A stretch of 64,000 bases of DNA from Catellatospora citrea (lineage in GTDB: Bacteria > Actinomycetota > Actinomycetes > Mycobacteriales > Micromonosporaceae), in contig NZ_RAPR01000001.1 in NCBI RefSeq assembly GCF_003610235.1, positions 8,843,593 to 8,907,592 on the forward strand, given 5' to 3'. The notes below the pieces were generated by a model. The model was not told the DNA's origin. It was given only the letters and a program-made list of their open reading frames with translations, and did not search any database. The translations under genes and the position numbers were made by a program. Numbering within the stretch: the stretch's first letter is position 1; each line of letters opens with the position of its first letter. Shown one piece after another: positions 38,067 to 45,514 of the stretch.

Positions 38067-38500
38067 CCGAACCCGGCGACGGCGAGATCGGCGTCCCCCC
38101 GATCCGCCTCATCCTCGACGCCTCCGCGATCTGCGCGTTCGGCGCGCACGAGACCGTGGGTGAGATCATCGGCGAGTTCGACGACGAGGGCGAGCTGTTC
38201 GCCGTCACCTCGGCGTCGCTGGCCGAGGCGCTGGCCCGCGGTGCCGACGCCCACCTGGTCGACGTGCTGCGCACCAACGACAACTGCGTCGTGGTCGAGT
38301 CCACCGCCGACTGGCGCAGCCTGGGCAGGTTCATGGACCTCACCCGCCCCGGTCCGGACCGCCTGCACGAGCTCGCCGACTCGGACCTGACCATGCTCGC
38401 GGTGCGCACCGACGCCTACATCCTCACCGACCGCCCCGAGCGTTACACCGCGATCGTCGACTCGGTCACCACCATCCAGCTGGAGAAACCCTGGTCCTGA
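38063..38500 (+). CDS. PIN-domain protein, probable VapC-like ribonuclease toxin, 145 aa
   Basis: The PIN pattern is visible: IRLILDASAICAF with Asp19 in strand 1, Glu55 in SLAEAL, Asp106/Asp108 in LADSDLTMLA, and Asp123 in YILTDRPERY. These four acidic sites coordinate Mg2+ in PIN nucleases. The length fits VapC toxins (130-145 aa), and it is translationally coupled to the small upstream gene. The expected activity is sequence-specific RNA cleavage; the target, often tRNA or rRNA in this family, is unknown. It is divergent from the RNA ligase/HD-Pnk operon. Confidence 0.78.
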   Translation: MTEPGDGEIGVPPIRLILDASAICAFGAHETVGEIIGEFDDEGELFAVTSASLAEALARGADAHLVDVLRTNDNCVVVESTADWRSLGRFMDLTRPGPDRLHELADSDLTMLAVRTDAYILTDRPERYTAIVDSVTTIQLEKPWS

Positions 38501-38598
38501 CAGCCGTGCCCGCACCGTCGGGACAGGCCTGTCGACGGTCGCCCGGAACCGGTATCGGGGTGAGGATTAAAGGCCGCGCGAATGGGTAGTCGCCCGCC

Positions 38599-38955
38599 AT
38601 GACGGCGACCGGAATCCTGAGCGCAATCCTTATCGGAATCGTGATCGGCACCCTCGGCCGGCTGGTTCTTCCCGGCCGCCAGAACATCGGAGTCATCGCC
38701 ACCTTCGTGGTGGGCATCCTGGCCGCGCTGCTGGGCACCTGGGTGTCGCGCCAGCTGGGCTGGGAGACCCGGTGGCCCGCCCGCCTGGACTGGGACTGGG
38801 CCGGCTGGCACTTCACCTGGAGCTGGTCGGAGCTACTGGTGCAGGTGGTCTGCGCGGTCGTCGGCATCATCATCGCGATGGCCCTGACCCGCACCTTCAT
38901 CGCCGACGAAGGCGGCCGCCCCGTGCGCCGCCGCCGCCGCAACACCACCACCTGA
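38599..38955 (+). CDS. GlsB/YeaQ/YmgE-like membrane protein, 118 aa
   Basis: Three membrane segments are seen: about 6-24 (ILSAILIGIVIGTLGRLVLP), 32-49 and 76-98. GRLVLPGRQNIG after segment 1 and the glycines in segment 2 match the transglycosylase-associated GlsB/YeaQ family, whose members respond to general stress. It carries an extra hydrophilic, Trp-rich loop (about 52-75) and a poly-Arg tail not usual in the family. The start is the ATG at 38599. It is followed by a palindromic repeat. Confidence 0.82.
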   Translation: MTATGILSAILIGIVIGTLGRLVLPGRQNIGVIATFVVGILAALLGTWVSRQLGWETRWPARLDWDWAGWHFTWSWSELLVQVVCAVVGIIIAMALTRTFIADEGGRPVRRRRRNTTT

Positions 38956-38991
38956 CGCCAACCACCGCAAGCCCTCCGTGGGGGTAGGGAA

Positions 38992-39039
38992 AGGAAGGGC
39001 ACCTTCACATCGCCATGCGTTGTGGAAGGTGCCCTTCCT
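38992..39039. repeat. interspersed palindrome (AGGAAGGGCACCTTC type), probable terminator
   Basis: AGGAAGGGCACCTTC (38992-39006) pairs with GAAGGTGCCCTTCCT (39025-39039), extended by ACA/TGT with a one-base bulge. The stop codon of the minus-strand gene at 39038 lies in the right arm. Similar GGAAGGGCACCTTC palindromes recur between genes in Micromonosporaceae (recollection, not searched). Confidence 0.75.
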
Positions 39040-39871
39040 AACGCTTGCGGGTCTTCGACGTGCCGGTGAAGCGCCCGCCGCGGTGCGGTTCGGCACGCGG
39101 CCCGGGAACCTTCGCGCTCCCGCCGGCCGCGGGCCGTTCCCCGCTCTGCCGCCCCGGCGGCATCACCCCGAACCACTGCCCGACCGCGAACGCGAGCACG
39201 ACGACGTACACCGTCGCCCAGACCGCGTCCAGGTGATCGCCGCGTCCCAGTGCCGGACCGGCCAGCAGCGCCACCACCATGACGATGACCGTCAGCAGCC
39301 GCCACCACGACAGGTCGTTGGACGCGGACGTGCCGCCCAGCGGGGTCAGCACCACACCCCACGGCCGGCGGCGCAGCGTGAAGCTCGACGGCCAGATCCG
39401 GCCGCGGCCCTCGACGTCCAGCACGGCGACACCAGCCCGCCGGCGCACCAGCACCCGCTGCTCGCCGGTCGACTCGCGCAGCCACCGCTCCCACACCACG
39501 CGCTGGTGCAGCTGCGGGGCGCTGCCGCGGCGCAGCACCGCCCACACGGCGTAGCCCGCCGGAGTGGTGTCGAGGTTCGCGCCCCGGCCGATCGCGTCGG
39601 CGGCCCGTACCACGCGCCCGCGCTGCCCCGCCTGCGGGCTCTGCGCCAGGTGCAGGGTAAGCCGGGCCGGCCACGGCGGTGCGCCGGCCGCCAGCATCCA
39701 CTGTCCGAGCCGGACCGTCCACGCCAGCGCCAGCAGCAGGCCCAGGGGCACCAGCAGGGCGGCGTACCCGACCGGCCCGGTCCGGTACAGGAACGGCGCG
39801 GCGGCGGACAGCCCGAGCAGCGCCACGACGGTGGCCGTGACACGGTAGGGGGCGGGAACCGGTCTGCTCAC
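39038..39871 (-). CDS. membrane protein, 277 aa
   Basis: Two membrane segments lie near the N-terminus (about 14-31 and 34-54) and two near the C-terminus (about 192-212 and 222-242), with a cytoplasmic domain between (about 60-185: RRGSAPQLHQRVVWERWLRE, LVRRRAGVAVLDVEGRG). The tail is basic and Gly/Pro-rich. I do not recognise the family; the layout resembles bPH2/PH-domain-like membrane proteins only loosely. The GTG at 39871 has AAGGTG upstream. Its TAG stop sits inside the interspersed palindrome. Confidence 0.7.
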   Translation of the reverse strand: MSRPVPAPYRVTATVVALLGLSAAAPFLYRTGPVGYAALLVPLGLLLALAWTVRLGQWMLAAGAPPWPARLTLHLAQSPQAGQRGRVVRAADAIGRGANLDTTPAGYAVWAVLRRGSAPQLHQRVVWERWLRESTGEQRVLVRRRAGVAVLDVEGRGRIWPSSFTLRRRPWGVVLTPLGGTSASNDLSWWRLLTVIVMVVALLAGPALGRGDHLDAVWATVYVVVLAFAVGQWFGVMPPGRQSGERPAAGGSAKVPGPRAEPHRGGRFTGTSKTRKR

Positions 39872-39909
39872 GACCCGCACCTTAGGTGCGCGCGTCAAGA
39901 CGCCTGCGC

Positions 39910-40242
39910 TCAGGCCGAGGCGTCGACCACGCAGAACAGGTTGCCCTCCGGGTCGGCGAGCACCACGAAGTCGGCGTCGGCGGGATAGTCCCAGTCGACC
40001 TGCACCGCGCCGAGCGAGACCAGCCGCTCGACCTCGGCCCGCTGCTCGGCCGCGCTCGCCGCGAACAGGTCGAGGTGGGTCCGGTCGTCGAGGTCGAGGT
40101 GCAACGCGGGTCCGGTGCCGTCCGGCGGGACGAGGAACGCCTCGTTGTCCGGTGAGGCCTGGTAACCCAGGGCCCGGCTCCAGAACGCGGCCGCTCGGGG
40201 GATGTCGTCGACCTTGAGGACGACGGATTTGATACGCGCCAT
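39910..40242 (-). CDS. VOC family (glyoxalase-like) protein, 110 aa
   Basis: Single vicinal-oxygen-chelate unit: MARIKSVVLKVDDIPRAAAF begins the first beta-alpha module, and ADFVVLADPEGNLFCVVDAS ends the second, with the usual DPEGN turn and metal-ligand position. A His near residue 49 (PALHLDLDD) is a second likely ligand. Family members are isomerases, dioxygenases or resistance proteins; the reaction cannot be read. I chose the ATG at 40242; six upstream codons are in frame. Confidence 0.85.
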   Translation of the reverse strand: MARIKSVVLKVDDIPRAAAFWSRALGYQASPDNEAFLVPPDGTGPALHLDLDDRTHLDLFAASAAEQRAEVERLVSLGAVQVDWDYPADADFVVLADPEGNLFCVVDASA

Positions 40243-40290
40243 CGATCCAGCCTCGCACAACAGACGGCCACGCGCAGGCGGCAGTGGCGC

Positions 40291-41004
40291 TCAGTCCCTG
40301 CGCGCGACCAGGTCGCGGCGCAGCAGCAGGCCGGCGGCCAGCACCGGCAGGCCCAGCAGCAGCCACAGCGGCCGGCCCGCCCACCACGCCCAGGACTCGA
40401 CCTCGCCGACCCGCTCCACGCTGTAGCCCTCGTTGCCGAGCACGTACGCGTCGATCTGCCGGGCCTGCGAGCGCGGCTCCATCTCCTGGTAGAACAGGGT
40501 GAGCCGGCCGCGCTCGTCGCGGCCGCCGGCCCGCCACGTCGCGCCCTCGCAGTAGAAGTCGGCGCGCGGCCCGCGCCGCCAGATGGTGCCGTGGCGGCAG
40601 TCGGCGTCCATGACGGCGACCTGGACGCGCTCGCCGTACCGGCCGATGTAGTCGGCGGGCGCGAACTGGCGCATCGCCACCCCGGACACGCCCCAGCTGA
40701 CGCCGGTCGCACCGGCGGCGATGAGCAGCGCCAGCACGATCGCGCCGATCCGGCGGGGCCGCCGCGCACCCCGCGGGACGGTGTCGAGCAGCGCATACCC
40801 GAACGCGACCGCCGGGACCGCGATGTTGACCATGGTCAGACCGACGCCGGCCAGCGAGTTCGTGCACAGCACGAGCACCAGCCCGGCCGCGCCCAGCGCC
40901 CCGACGAGCACGCCCAGCCCGGCGATCGAGCTGGCGGCGACGTCGGTCGCCGTGTTGTCGTCCTTGGCCCGCCCGGTCGTCGCCCGGCCGTTCTGCTCCG
41001 CCAT
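40291..41004 (-). CDS. membrane protein, 237 aa
   Basis: Four membrane segments: about 27-47, 52-73, 87-107 and 213-230. A hydrophilic loop of about 100 residues (108-210), probably extracytoplasmic, contains two Cys (ADCRHG, FYCEGA) that could form a disulfide. The family is not recognised. The gene has a clear promoter and an AAGGGAC ribosome binding site before the ATG at 41004. Confidence 0.75.
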   Translation of the reverse strand: MAEQNGRATTGRAKDDNTATDVAASSIAGLGVLVGALGAAGLVLVLCTNSLAGVGLTMVNIAVPAVAFGYALLDTVPRGARRPRRIGAIVLALLIAAGATGVSWGVSGVAMRQFAPADYIGRYGERVQVAVMDADCRHGTIWRRGPRADFYCEGATWRAGGRDERGRLTLFYQEMEPRSQARQIDAYVLGNEGYSVERVGEVESWAWWAGRPLWLLLGLPVLAAGLLLRRDLVARRD

Positions 41005-41025
41005 CGGTGTCCCTTCGACGGCAAC

Positions 41026-41053
41026 ACTCTAAAGCCGTCCGGCCCCCGGGCAA
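41026..41053 (-). promoter_or_regulatory. sigma70-type promoter, TTGCCC-16-TAGAGT
   Basis: On the minus strand TTGCCC (41048-41053) is followed after 16 nt by TAGAGT (41026-41031), 22 nt before the ATG at 41004. Confidence 0.6.
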
Positions 41054-41076
41054 GTCGTGAAGGGACGGTGCGGGTC

Positions 41077-42060
41077 TCAGAACCAGTCGACGCCCTGGCC
41101 GTGCGGCATGGTGAAGGCCACCGGCCGGCCGTCCACGGCCAGGGCGAACCGGCCCGGCGGGGCCTCGCGCGGCAGCCGCGCGGCGACCTGCGGGACGACT
41201 CTGGGCGCCTCGTTGCTCAGCCACACGGTGCCCGGCCGTCGCCGCGTCAGCTCGGCCATCTGCGCCGCGAACCGCTCCACGCCCGCCGCGTCGAGGTAGG
41301 CCAGCACGGCGGTGTGGAACACGACCAGGGTCGCCTCGGCGGGGGCCTGCTCGGCCAGCCCTGTCAGGGACTCGTTGAGGTCACCGCGGACCAGCAGCGG
41401 CGGCTCGGCGGCCGCGATCGCCGCGGCGGCGGTCAGGCGGTGCATCCGCTCGGTGTGCTCGGGCCAGATGAGGCTCTGCAGCCAGCGCACGTCGTCGGGG
41501 TCGGTGACGTCGAGCGGGTTCAGGTCGATGCCCGCCCGCCAGACGACCCGCGGCAGCCGGTCCGGCACCGGTGCCGGACCGTCGACGGAGCATTCCAGCA
41601 GGGGCGCGTCGGCCGGACCGAGCGGCGCGCGATCGCCGTAGCGGTACCGGTAGCGGTCCGGGTGCAGGCACAGCCCCGCGGACGCGCCGACCTCGATCAG
41701 CGCGAGCGGCTGCGGCAGTGCGGCCAGCACGGGCAGCAGCACCGCGCACCGTGCGGCCTCGTTGGTCTGCGTGCTGCGCGCCAGCATCTGCTCGCGTACG
41801 GCGGGCCAGTGCGCGACCAGCCAGTCGCGGAACGCCGGGTAGTCCCCGACCGGGCCGCCGAGCAGCCGCACCGCGCCGAGCAGCAGGTTGGGCTGGCGCT
41901 TGGCCAGCGGCAGCGCGCCGACGAGGGCGAGCACCTCGGCGTCGGCGGCGACCCCGAGGCACAGCCGTTCGTAGGACGGCGAGCGCCCGGCCGCCTCCCG
42001 CAGCGCGAAGTCGCGGTAGGTGTGGGCCAGTTCTTCATCGGTGCGGGGGATGCCGTGCAT
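41077..42060 (-). CDS. DUF2332 family protein, 327 aa
   Basis: The sequence fits DUF2332: YRDFALREAAGRSPSYERLC near the start, LALIEVGASAGLCLHPDRY in the middle and NEAPR.. near the end. The motif IEVGASAGL resembles an S-adenosylmethionine-binding loop, and the family is often considered methyltransferase-like, without proof. The ATG at 42060 gives MHGIPRTDEEL; a start 16 codons upstream is possible. It probably acts in the cytoplasm. Confidence 0.85.
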   Translation of the reverse strand: MHGIPRTDEELAHTYRDFALREAAGRSPSYERLCLGVAADAEVLALVGALPLAKRQPNLLLGAVRLLGGPVGDYPAFRDWLVAHWPAVREQMLARSTQTNEAARCAVLLPVLAALPQPLALIEVGASAGLCLHPDRYRYRYGDRAPLGPADAPLLECSVDGPAPVPDRLPRVVWRAGIDLNPLDVTDPDDVRWLQSLIWPEHTERMHRLTAAAAIAAAEPPLLVRGDLNESLTGLAEQAPAEATLVVFHTAVLAYLDAAGVERFAAQMAELTRRRPGTVWLSNEAPRVVPQVAARLPREAPPGRFALAVDGRPVAFTMPHGQGVDWF

Positions 42061-42154
42061 GTCGGTACCGTAGGCCGCCCGCCGAGCCGCGCGCACCGTG
42101 ATCGACATGACATCCGGCCGGGCTGCCCTTCGAGCCAGGGCCGCTGGCGAGGGG

Positions 42155-42832
42155 TCAGCCGGCGGAGACGGCGGCGGTGGACGAGGAGGCGATGCCGCCG
42201 GTGATGGCTGCCATGACGGCCATGTTCATCGCATAGATGACCTTGCCGACGGCCGGCGCCGCCCACTCGCCCTCGGCCAGCTCCATGACGCGGTGGCGCA
42301 TGTCGTCGTGGTTGACCTCGGGGAAGTAGTGGCGGTCCAGCATCATGGTGTGGCTCAGCGCGAGCAGGCTGACCGTGTCGCGGTCGGGCTCGGCGATCCG
42401 GTTGACCAGGTTGCGGATACGGTCCACCAGGTCCTTCTTGAGCGCCTGGTCGACCAGCGGGTAGCGCGGCCGGTGGAAGACGCCGACCACCCGGTGGTCG
42501 TCGCGCCGCAGCACGCCCTTCGCGACGAGGTTGTCCACCAGCCGCTGGCGGTGGTGCGGCGACGCCAGGTGGTAGATCCACCAGTCGGGCGCGTGGCCCT
42601 TGGCGTCCTCGCTGATCTCCACGAGGGCGGCGTCCTGCGACGGGTCGCCGGCAGGCGTGTGGTCGACGACCTCCACGTGCCCGCGGCGTATCGCGATCCG
42701 CCCGGCGTTGGCCAGGCTGAGCAGGACCGCGCCCTCGATGCCGCAGTCGAGATGGTTGATGGGCACCAGCGGCCTGCCGGTCGCGTCGTCATAACTGAGC
42801 AGGACCAACTGCTCCGCCAGCGAGAGCTCCAT
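42155..42832 (-). CDS. GOLPH3/VPS74 (GPP34) family protein, 225 aa
   Basis: The family pattern is clear: LSLAEQLVLLSYDDATGRPL at the N-terminus, IEGAVLLSLANAGRIAI, and RRDDHRVVGVFHRPRYPL. These proteins bind phosphoinositides in eukaryotes; the bacterial forms are abundant in actinomycetes and poorly understood. The C-terminus carries a hydrophobic Ala/Met helix (about 197-215) that may touch the membrane. The gene is divergent from the OsmC-like gene. Confidence 0.88.
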   Translation of the reverse strand: MELSLAEQLVLLSYDDATGRPLVPINHLDCGIEGAVLLSLANAGRIAIRRGHVEVVDHTPAGDPSQDAALVEISEDAKGHAPDWWIYHLASPHHRQRLVDNLVAKGVLRRDDHRVVGVFHRPRYPLVDQALKKDLVDRIRNLVNRIAEPDRDTVSLLALSHTMMLDRHYFPEVNHDDMRHRVMELAEGEWAAPAVGKVIYAMNMAVMAAITGGIASSSTAAVSAG

Positions 42833-42882
42833 AGGCCGAGTTTAGGCGCTTTGACCTCATATGGGTTGGCTACCGGGTGCAC

Positions 42883-42888
42883 TAGGCT
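42883..42888 (+). promoter_or_regulatory. -10 box TAGGCT, leaderless promoter
   Basis: TAGGCT lies 6 nt before the ATG at 42895. Confidence 0.5.
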
Positions 42889-42894
42889 GCGCCC

Positions 42895-43368
42895 ATGCAC
42901 GAGCACCGCTACGAACTGACCGTCGAGTGGACCGGCAACGAGGGCACCGGCACCGACAGCTACCGCACCTACCGGCGCACGCACGAGGTCAGCGCCCCCG
43001 GCCTGCCGATCCTGCCGGGCTCCTCGGACCCGGCGTTCCGCGGCGAGCCCGACCGCTGGAACCCCGAGCAGCTGCTGCTGGCGTCGCTGTCGCAGTGCCA
43101 CCTGCTGTGGTATCTGCACCTGTGCGCGGTCAACGGCGTCGTGGTCACCGGCTACACCGACTCGCCGCAGGCGACGATGACCTCCGACGACGGCGGCGGC
43201 CGGTTCACCGAGGCGGTGCTGCGGCCCCGGGTGACCGTCGCCGACGCGTCGATGACCGAGCAGGCGCTCGCGCTGCACCACGACGCCCACCAGGCCTGCT
43301 TCATCGCCAACTCGGTCAACTTCCCGGTGCGCCACGAGCCGGTGGTCGTGACGCCTGCCCAGGGCTGA
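42895..43368 (+). CDS. OsmC family protein, 157 aa
   Basis: OsmC/Ohr-like fold: NPEQLLLASLSQCHLLWYLH (about 56-75) carries the first conserved Cys (Cys68, approximate), and HHDAHQACFIANSV carries the second (Cys about 136). The two-Cys pair gives thiol-dependent peroxide reduction in this family. Members protect against organic hydroperoxides. A TAGGCT box lies 6 nt before the ATG, so it is probably leaderless. Confidence 0.88.
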   Translation: MHEHRYELTVEWTGNEGTGTDSYRTYRRTHEVSAPGLPILPGSSDPAFRGEPDRWNPEQLLLASLSQCHLLWYLHLCAVNGVVVTGYTDSPQATMTSDDGGGRFTEAVLRPRVTVADASMTEQALALHHDAHQACFIANSVNFPVRHEPVVVTPAQG

Positions 43369-43374
43369 CCGCCC

Positions 43375-43953
43375 TCAGCCCAGCAGGGAGCCTTCGCGCA
43401 GCCTGTGTACCCACTGCCGGACCTGGGCCCGGCCGCACAGCCGGACCACCGCGACCTGCTCGCCGCGGGCCTCCAGCAGGGCCGCGACCCGCCCGCCGGG
43501 CTTGCCGTGGGTGCGCCAGGCCCAGCGGATCACGTGCTCGGGGTCGGTCAGCAGGGTGTGCAGGGGTGGCTCGGTGTTGCCGTTCCACAGCTGCTCGCGC
43601 CGCCACCGGCGGCGCAGCGTGCGCCCGGTGACCTGCCACATGACCAGCCGCCGCGGGTGGTCCAGCCAGACGACCGTGTCGGCGCGGCCCCACAGCAGGT
43701 CACCGAGCTTGTCGGTGTACTGCCACTCGGTGACCCAGCTGGGCTGCGCCACGAAGGCGGCGACCTCGTCGGCGAACGTGGGCCGCGGCTGCCAGTCGGC
43801 CCCGTGGTGCAGCGCGTCGAGCTCGACCCGGGGCAGCCCCAGCGCTGCGGCGATGTACGTGCTCAACGTGGTCTTGCCGGCCCCGGACGTGCCGGTGACC
43901 AGCACACGCCGCGGCACCCACGGCAACGGATCGGCGACGGTCAGCAACGGCAC
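43375..43953 (-). CDS. P-loop nucleotide kinase (adenylate kinase-like / FlaR type), 192 aa
   Basis: Walker A is VLVTGTSGAGKTTLSTYIA (GTSGAGKT at about 21-28). VELDALHHGADW is the usual acceptor-side motif of FlaR/AAA_18-type kinases, and VVWLDHPRRL serves as Walker B. It is not a full adenylate kinase because the LID signature is absent. The substrate is unknown; relatives are annotated as topology-modulation proteins. The start is GTG at 43953. The gene converges with the OsmC gene, with 6 bp between stops. Confidence 0.82.
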   Translation of the reverse strand: MPLLTVADPLPWVPRRVLVTGTSGAGKTTLSTYIAAALGLPRVELDALHHGADWQPRPTFADEVAAFVAQPSWVTEWQYTDKLGDLLWGRADTVVWLDHPRRLVMWQVTGRTLRRRWRREQLWNGNTEPPLHTLLTDPEHVIRWAWRTHGKPGGRVAALLEARGEQVAVVRLCGRAQVRQWVHRLREGSLLG

Positions 43954-44000
43954 CGCGAGAGTCTAACCCGCAAGATCCCTCTCCGTGCCCCCGCCATGAT

Positions 44001-44079
44001 CCCGACGATCTTGCGCGAACTGGTGGCGATACGCCCGGAACGAGTGTGTCGTCCCCACCGTTCACGCAAGATCGTCGGG
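44001..44079. repeat. interspersed palindrome with long loop (CCCGACGATCTTGCG type)
   Basis: CCCGACGATCTTGCG (44001-44015) and CGCAAGATCGTCGGG (44065-44079) are perfect 15-bp inverted copies around a 49-nt loop. A third partial copy (GCAAGATCCC) lies at about 43970. It follows the FKBP stop, so it may also terminate that transcript. I recall similar elements in Micromonosporaceae intergenic DNA. Confidence 0.75.
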
Positions 44080-44087
44080 GGAGCGGG

Positions 44088-44462
44088 TCAGCGGACCTCG
44101 AGGAGGTCCACGACGAAGACCAGGGTGTCGCCGGGCTTGATGACGCCGCCGGCGCCGCGGTTGCCGTAGGCGAGCTTGGCCGGGATGATCAGCTGGCGGC
44201 GGCCGCCCACCTTCATGCCGGCCACGCCGAGGTCCCAGCCCTGGATGACGCGGCCGCCACCGAGCGGGAACGTGAACGGGGAGCCGCGGTTCCAGGAGGC
44301 GTCGAACTCCTCGCCGCCGTCGAAGGTCACGCCCACGTAGTGCACGACGACCTGGCGGCCGGGCACGGCCTCGTCGCCGGTGCCGACGATCAGGTCGGTG
44401 ATCTCCAGGTCGGTCGGGGCCTCGCCCCCGGGGAACTCCACAGTCGGTTTGCTCAAGGTCAT
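44088..44462 (-). CDS. FKBP-type peptidyl-prolyl isomerase, 124 aa
   Basis: Single FKBP domain: VVVHYVGVTFDGGEEFDASW, then FPLGGGRVIQGWDLGVAGMK, and RRQLIIPAKLAYGNRGAGGV, with the aromatic pocket residues (Tyr, Phe, Trp, Tyr) in place. There is no signal peptide, so it is cytoplasmic. It speeds cis-trans isomerisation of Xaa-Pro bonds in folding. I chose the ATG at 44462 because a TAGGAT -10 box lies 7 nt before it; an ATG three codons upstream would overlap the box. Confidence 0.92.
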   Translation of the reverse strand: MTLSKPTVEFPGGEAPTDLEITDLIVGTGDEAVPGRQVVVHYVGVTFDGGEEFDASWNRGSPFTFPLGGGRVIQGWDLGVAGMKVGGRRQLIIPAKLAYGNRGAGGVIKPGDTLVFVVDLLEVR

Positions 44463-44469
44463 AAGGGCC

Positions 44470-44475
44470 ATCCTA
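44470..44475 (-). promoter_or_regulatory. -10 box TAGGAT, leaderless promoter
   Basis: TAGGAT on the minus strand lies 7 nt before the FKBP ATG. Confidence 0.5.
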
Positions 44476-44496
44476 GGCGGGGCGCGGAGAGCGCCG

Positions 44497-45513
44497 TCAG
44501 CGCAGCGCCGCGGTCGAGCCGCGGACCACGAGTTCCGGGCGGAACATGTACTCGCTGTGCGGGGCCGCGTACCCGCCGATCTCGTCGAGCAGGGCGCGCA
44601 CGGCCGCCTGGGCCATCGCCCGCACCGGCTGGCGCAGCGTGGTCAACGGCGGGTCGGTGTACGCCATCAGCAGCGAGTCGTCGAATCCGACCACCGACAC
44701 GTCGCCGGGCACCGACAGCCCGGTGGCGCGCGCGGCCCGGATCGCGCCGAGCGCCATCAGGTCCGACCCGCACAGCATCGCCGTCACGCCGCGCTCCAGC
44801 AGCCGCAGCGCGGCCCCGTGCCCGCCCTCGACGCCGAACGGCGCGATCTCGATCAGCTCCTCGAGGTCGCCGTCGTGCAGCCCGGCCATGGCCGCGGCGT
44901 AGCCGGCGACCTTGCGCCGGGTCGGGGTGTACCGGCGCGGCCCGCAGACCAGCCCGATGCGCCGGTGCCCGAGCGAGGCCAGGTGCGCGACGGCGAGCTC
45001 GGCCGCGCCGTGCTCGTCGCACGACACGAACGGCGCCGCCACCCCCGGCAGGAACCCGTTGACCAGCACGAACGGCACGCCGTCGGCGGTCAGCCGGTGG
45101 TAGCGCGCCGGGTCGCCGTCGGCGGCGGCGTGCAGGCCGGACATGAACACGATCCCGGCGACGTCGCGCTCGCGCATCATGTCGACGTACTCGTCCTCGC
45201 TGACCGTGCCCGGGGTCTGCGTGCACAGCATGGACGTGTAGCCCTGCTGGGCCAGCGTCGACTCGGCGATCTGCGCGAACGCCGGGAAGATCGGGTTGTC
45301 GAGCTCGGGCAGGATCAGCCCGACCAGGCCCGCGCCGGTGCGGTGCAGGTGGCCGGGCCGCTCGTAGCCGAGCACGTCCAGCGCGGTCAGCACGGCCTGG
45401 CGCGTGCTGGCCGACGCGCCCGGCCGGTCGTTGAGCACCCGCGACACGGTCGCCTGGCTGACCTGCGCCTGCGCGGCGATGTCGGCCAGGCGCGCCCGTG
45501 TCTGCGTACCCAC
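44497..45513 (-). CDS. LacI family transcriptional regulator, 338 aa
   Basis: The N-terminal HTH is RLADIAAQAQVSQATVSRVL followed by the hinge helix region (ASTRQAVLTALDVLGY). A periplasmic-binding-like sensor domain follows (LVGLILPELDNPIFPAFAQI to STAALR). It lies last in the malEFG operon, one base after the malG stop, and its GTG has AAGGG upstream. It most likely represses the operon in the absence of a maltodextrin-type sugar, acting on the dyad upstream of malE (inference). In streptomycetes the equivalent regulator is divergent; here it is co-transcribed, giving autoregulation. Confidence 0.92.
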   Translation of the reverse strand: MGTQTRARLADIAAQAQVSQATVSRVLNDRPGASASTRQAVLTALDVLGYERPGHLHRTGAGLVGLILPELDNPIFPAFAQIAESTLAQQGYTSMLCTQTPGTVSEDEYVDMMRERDVAGIVFMSGLHAAADGDPARYHRLTADGVPFVLVNGFLPGVAAPFVSCDEHGAAELAVAHLASLGHRRIGLVCGPRRYTPTRRKVAGYAAAMAGLHDGDLEELIEIAPFGVEGGHGAALRLLERGVTAMLCGSDLMALGAIRAARATGLSVPGDVSVVGFDDSLLMAYTDPPLTTLRQPVRAMAQAAVRALLDEIGGYAAPHSEYMFRPELVVRGSTAALR

Positions 45514-45514
45514 C

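Noticed and set aside
38501..38598. SigB-type promoter before the GlsB-like gene (GGGTAG at about 38585)
   Set aside because: No matching GTTT -35 element at the right distance.
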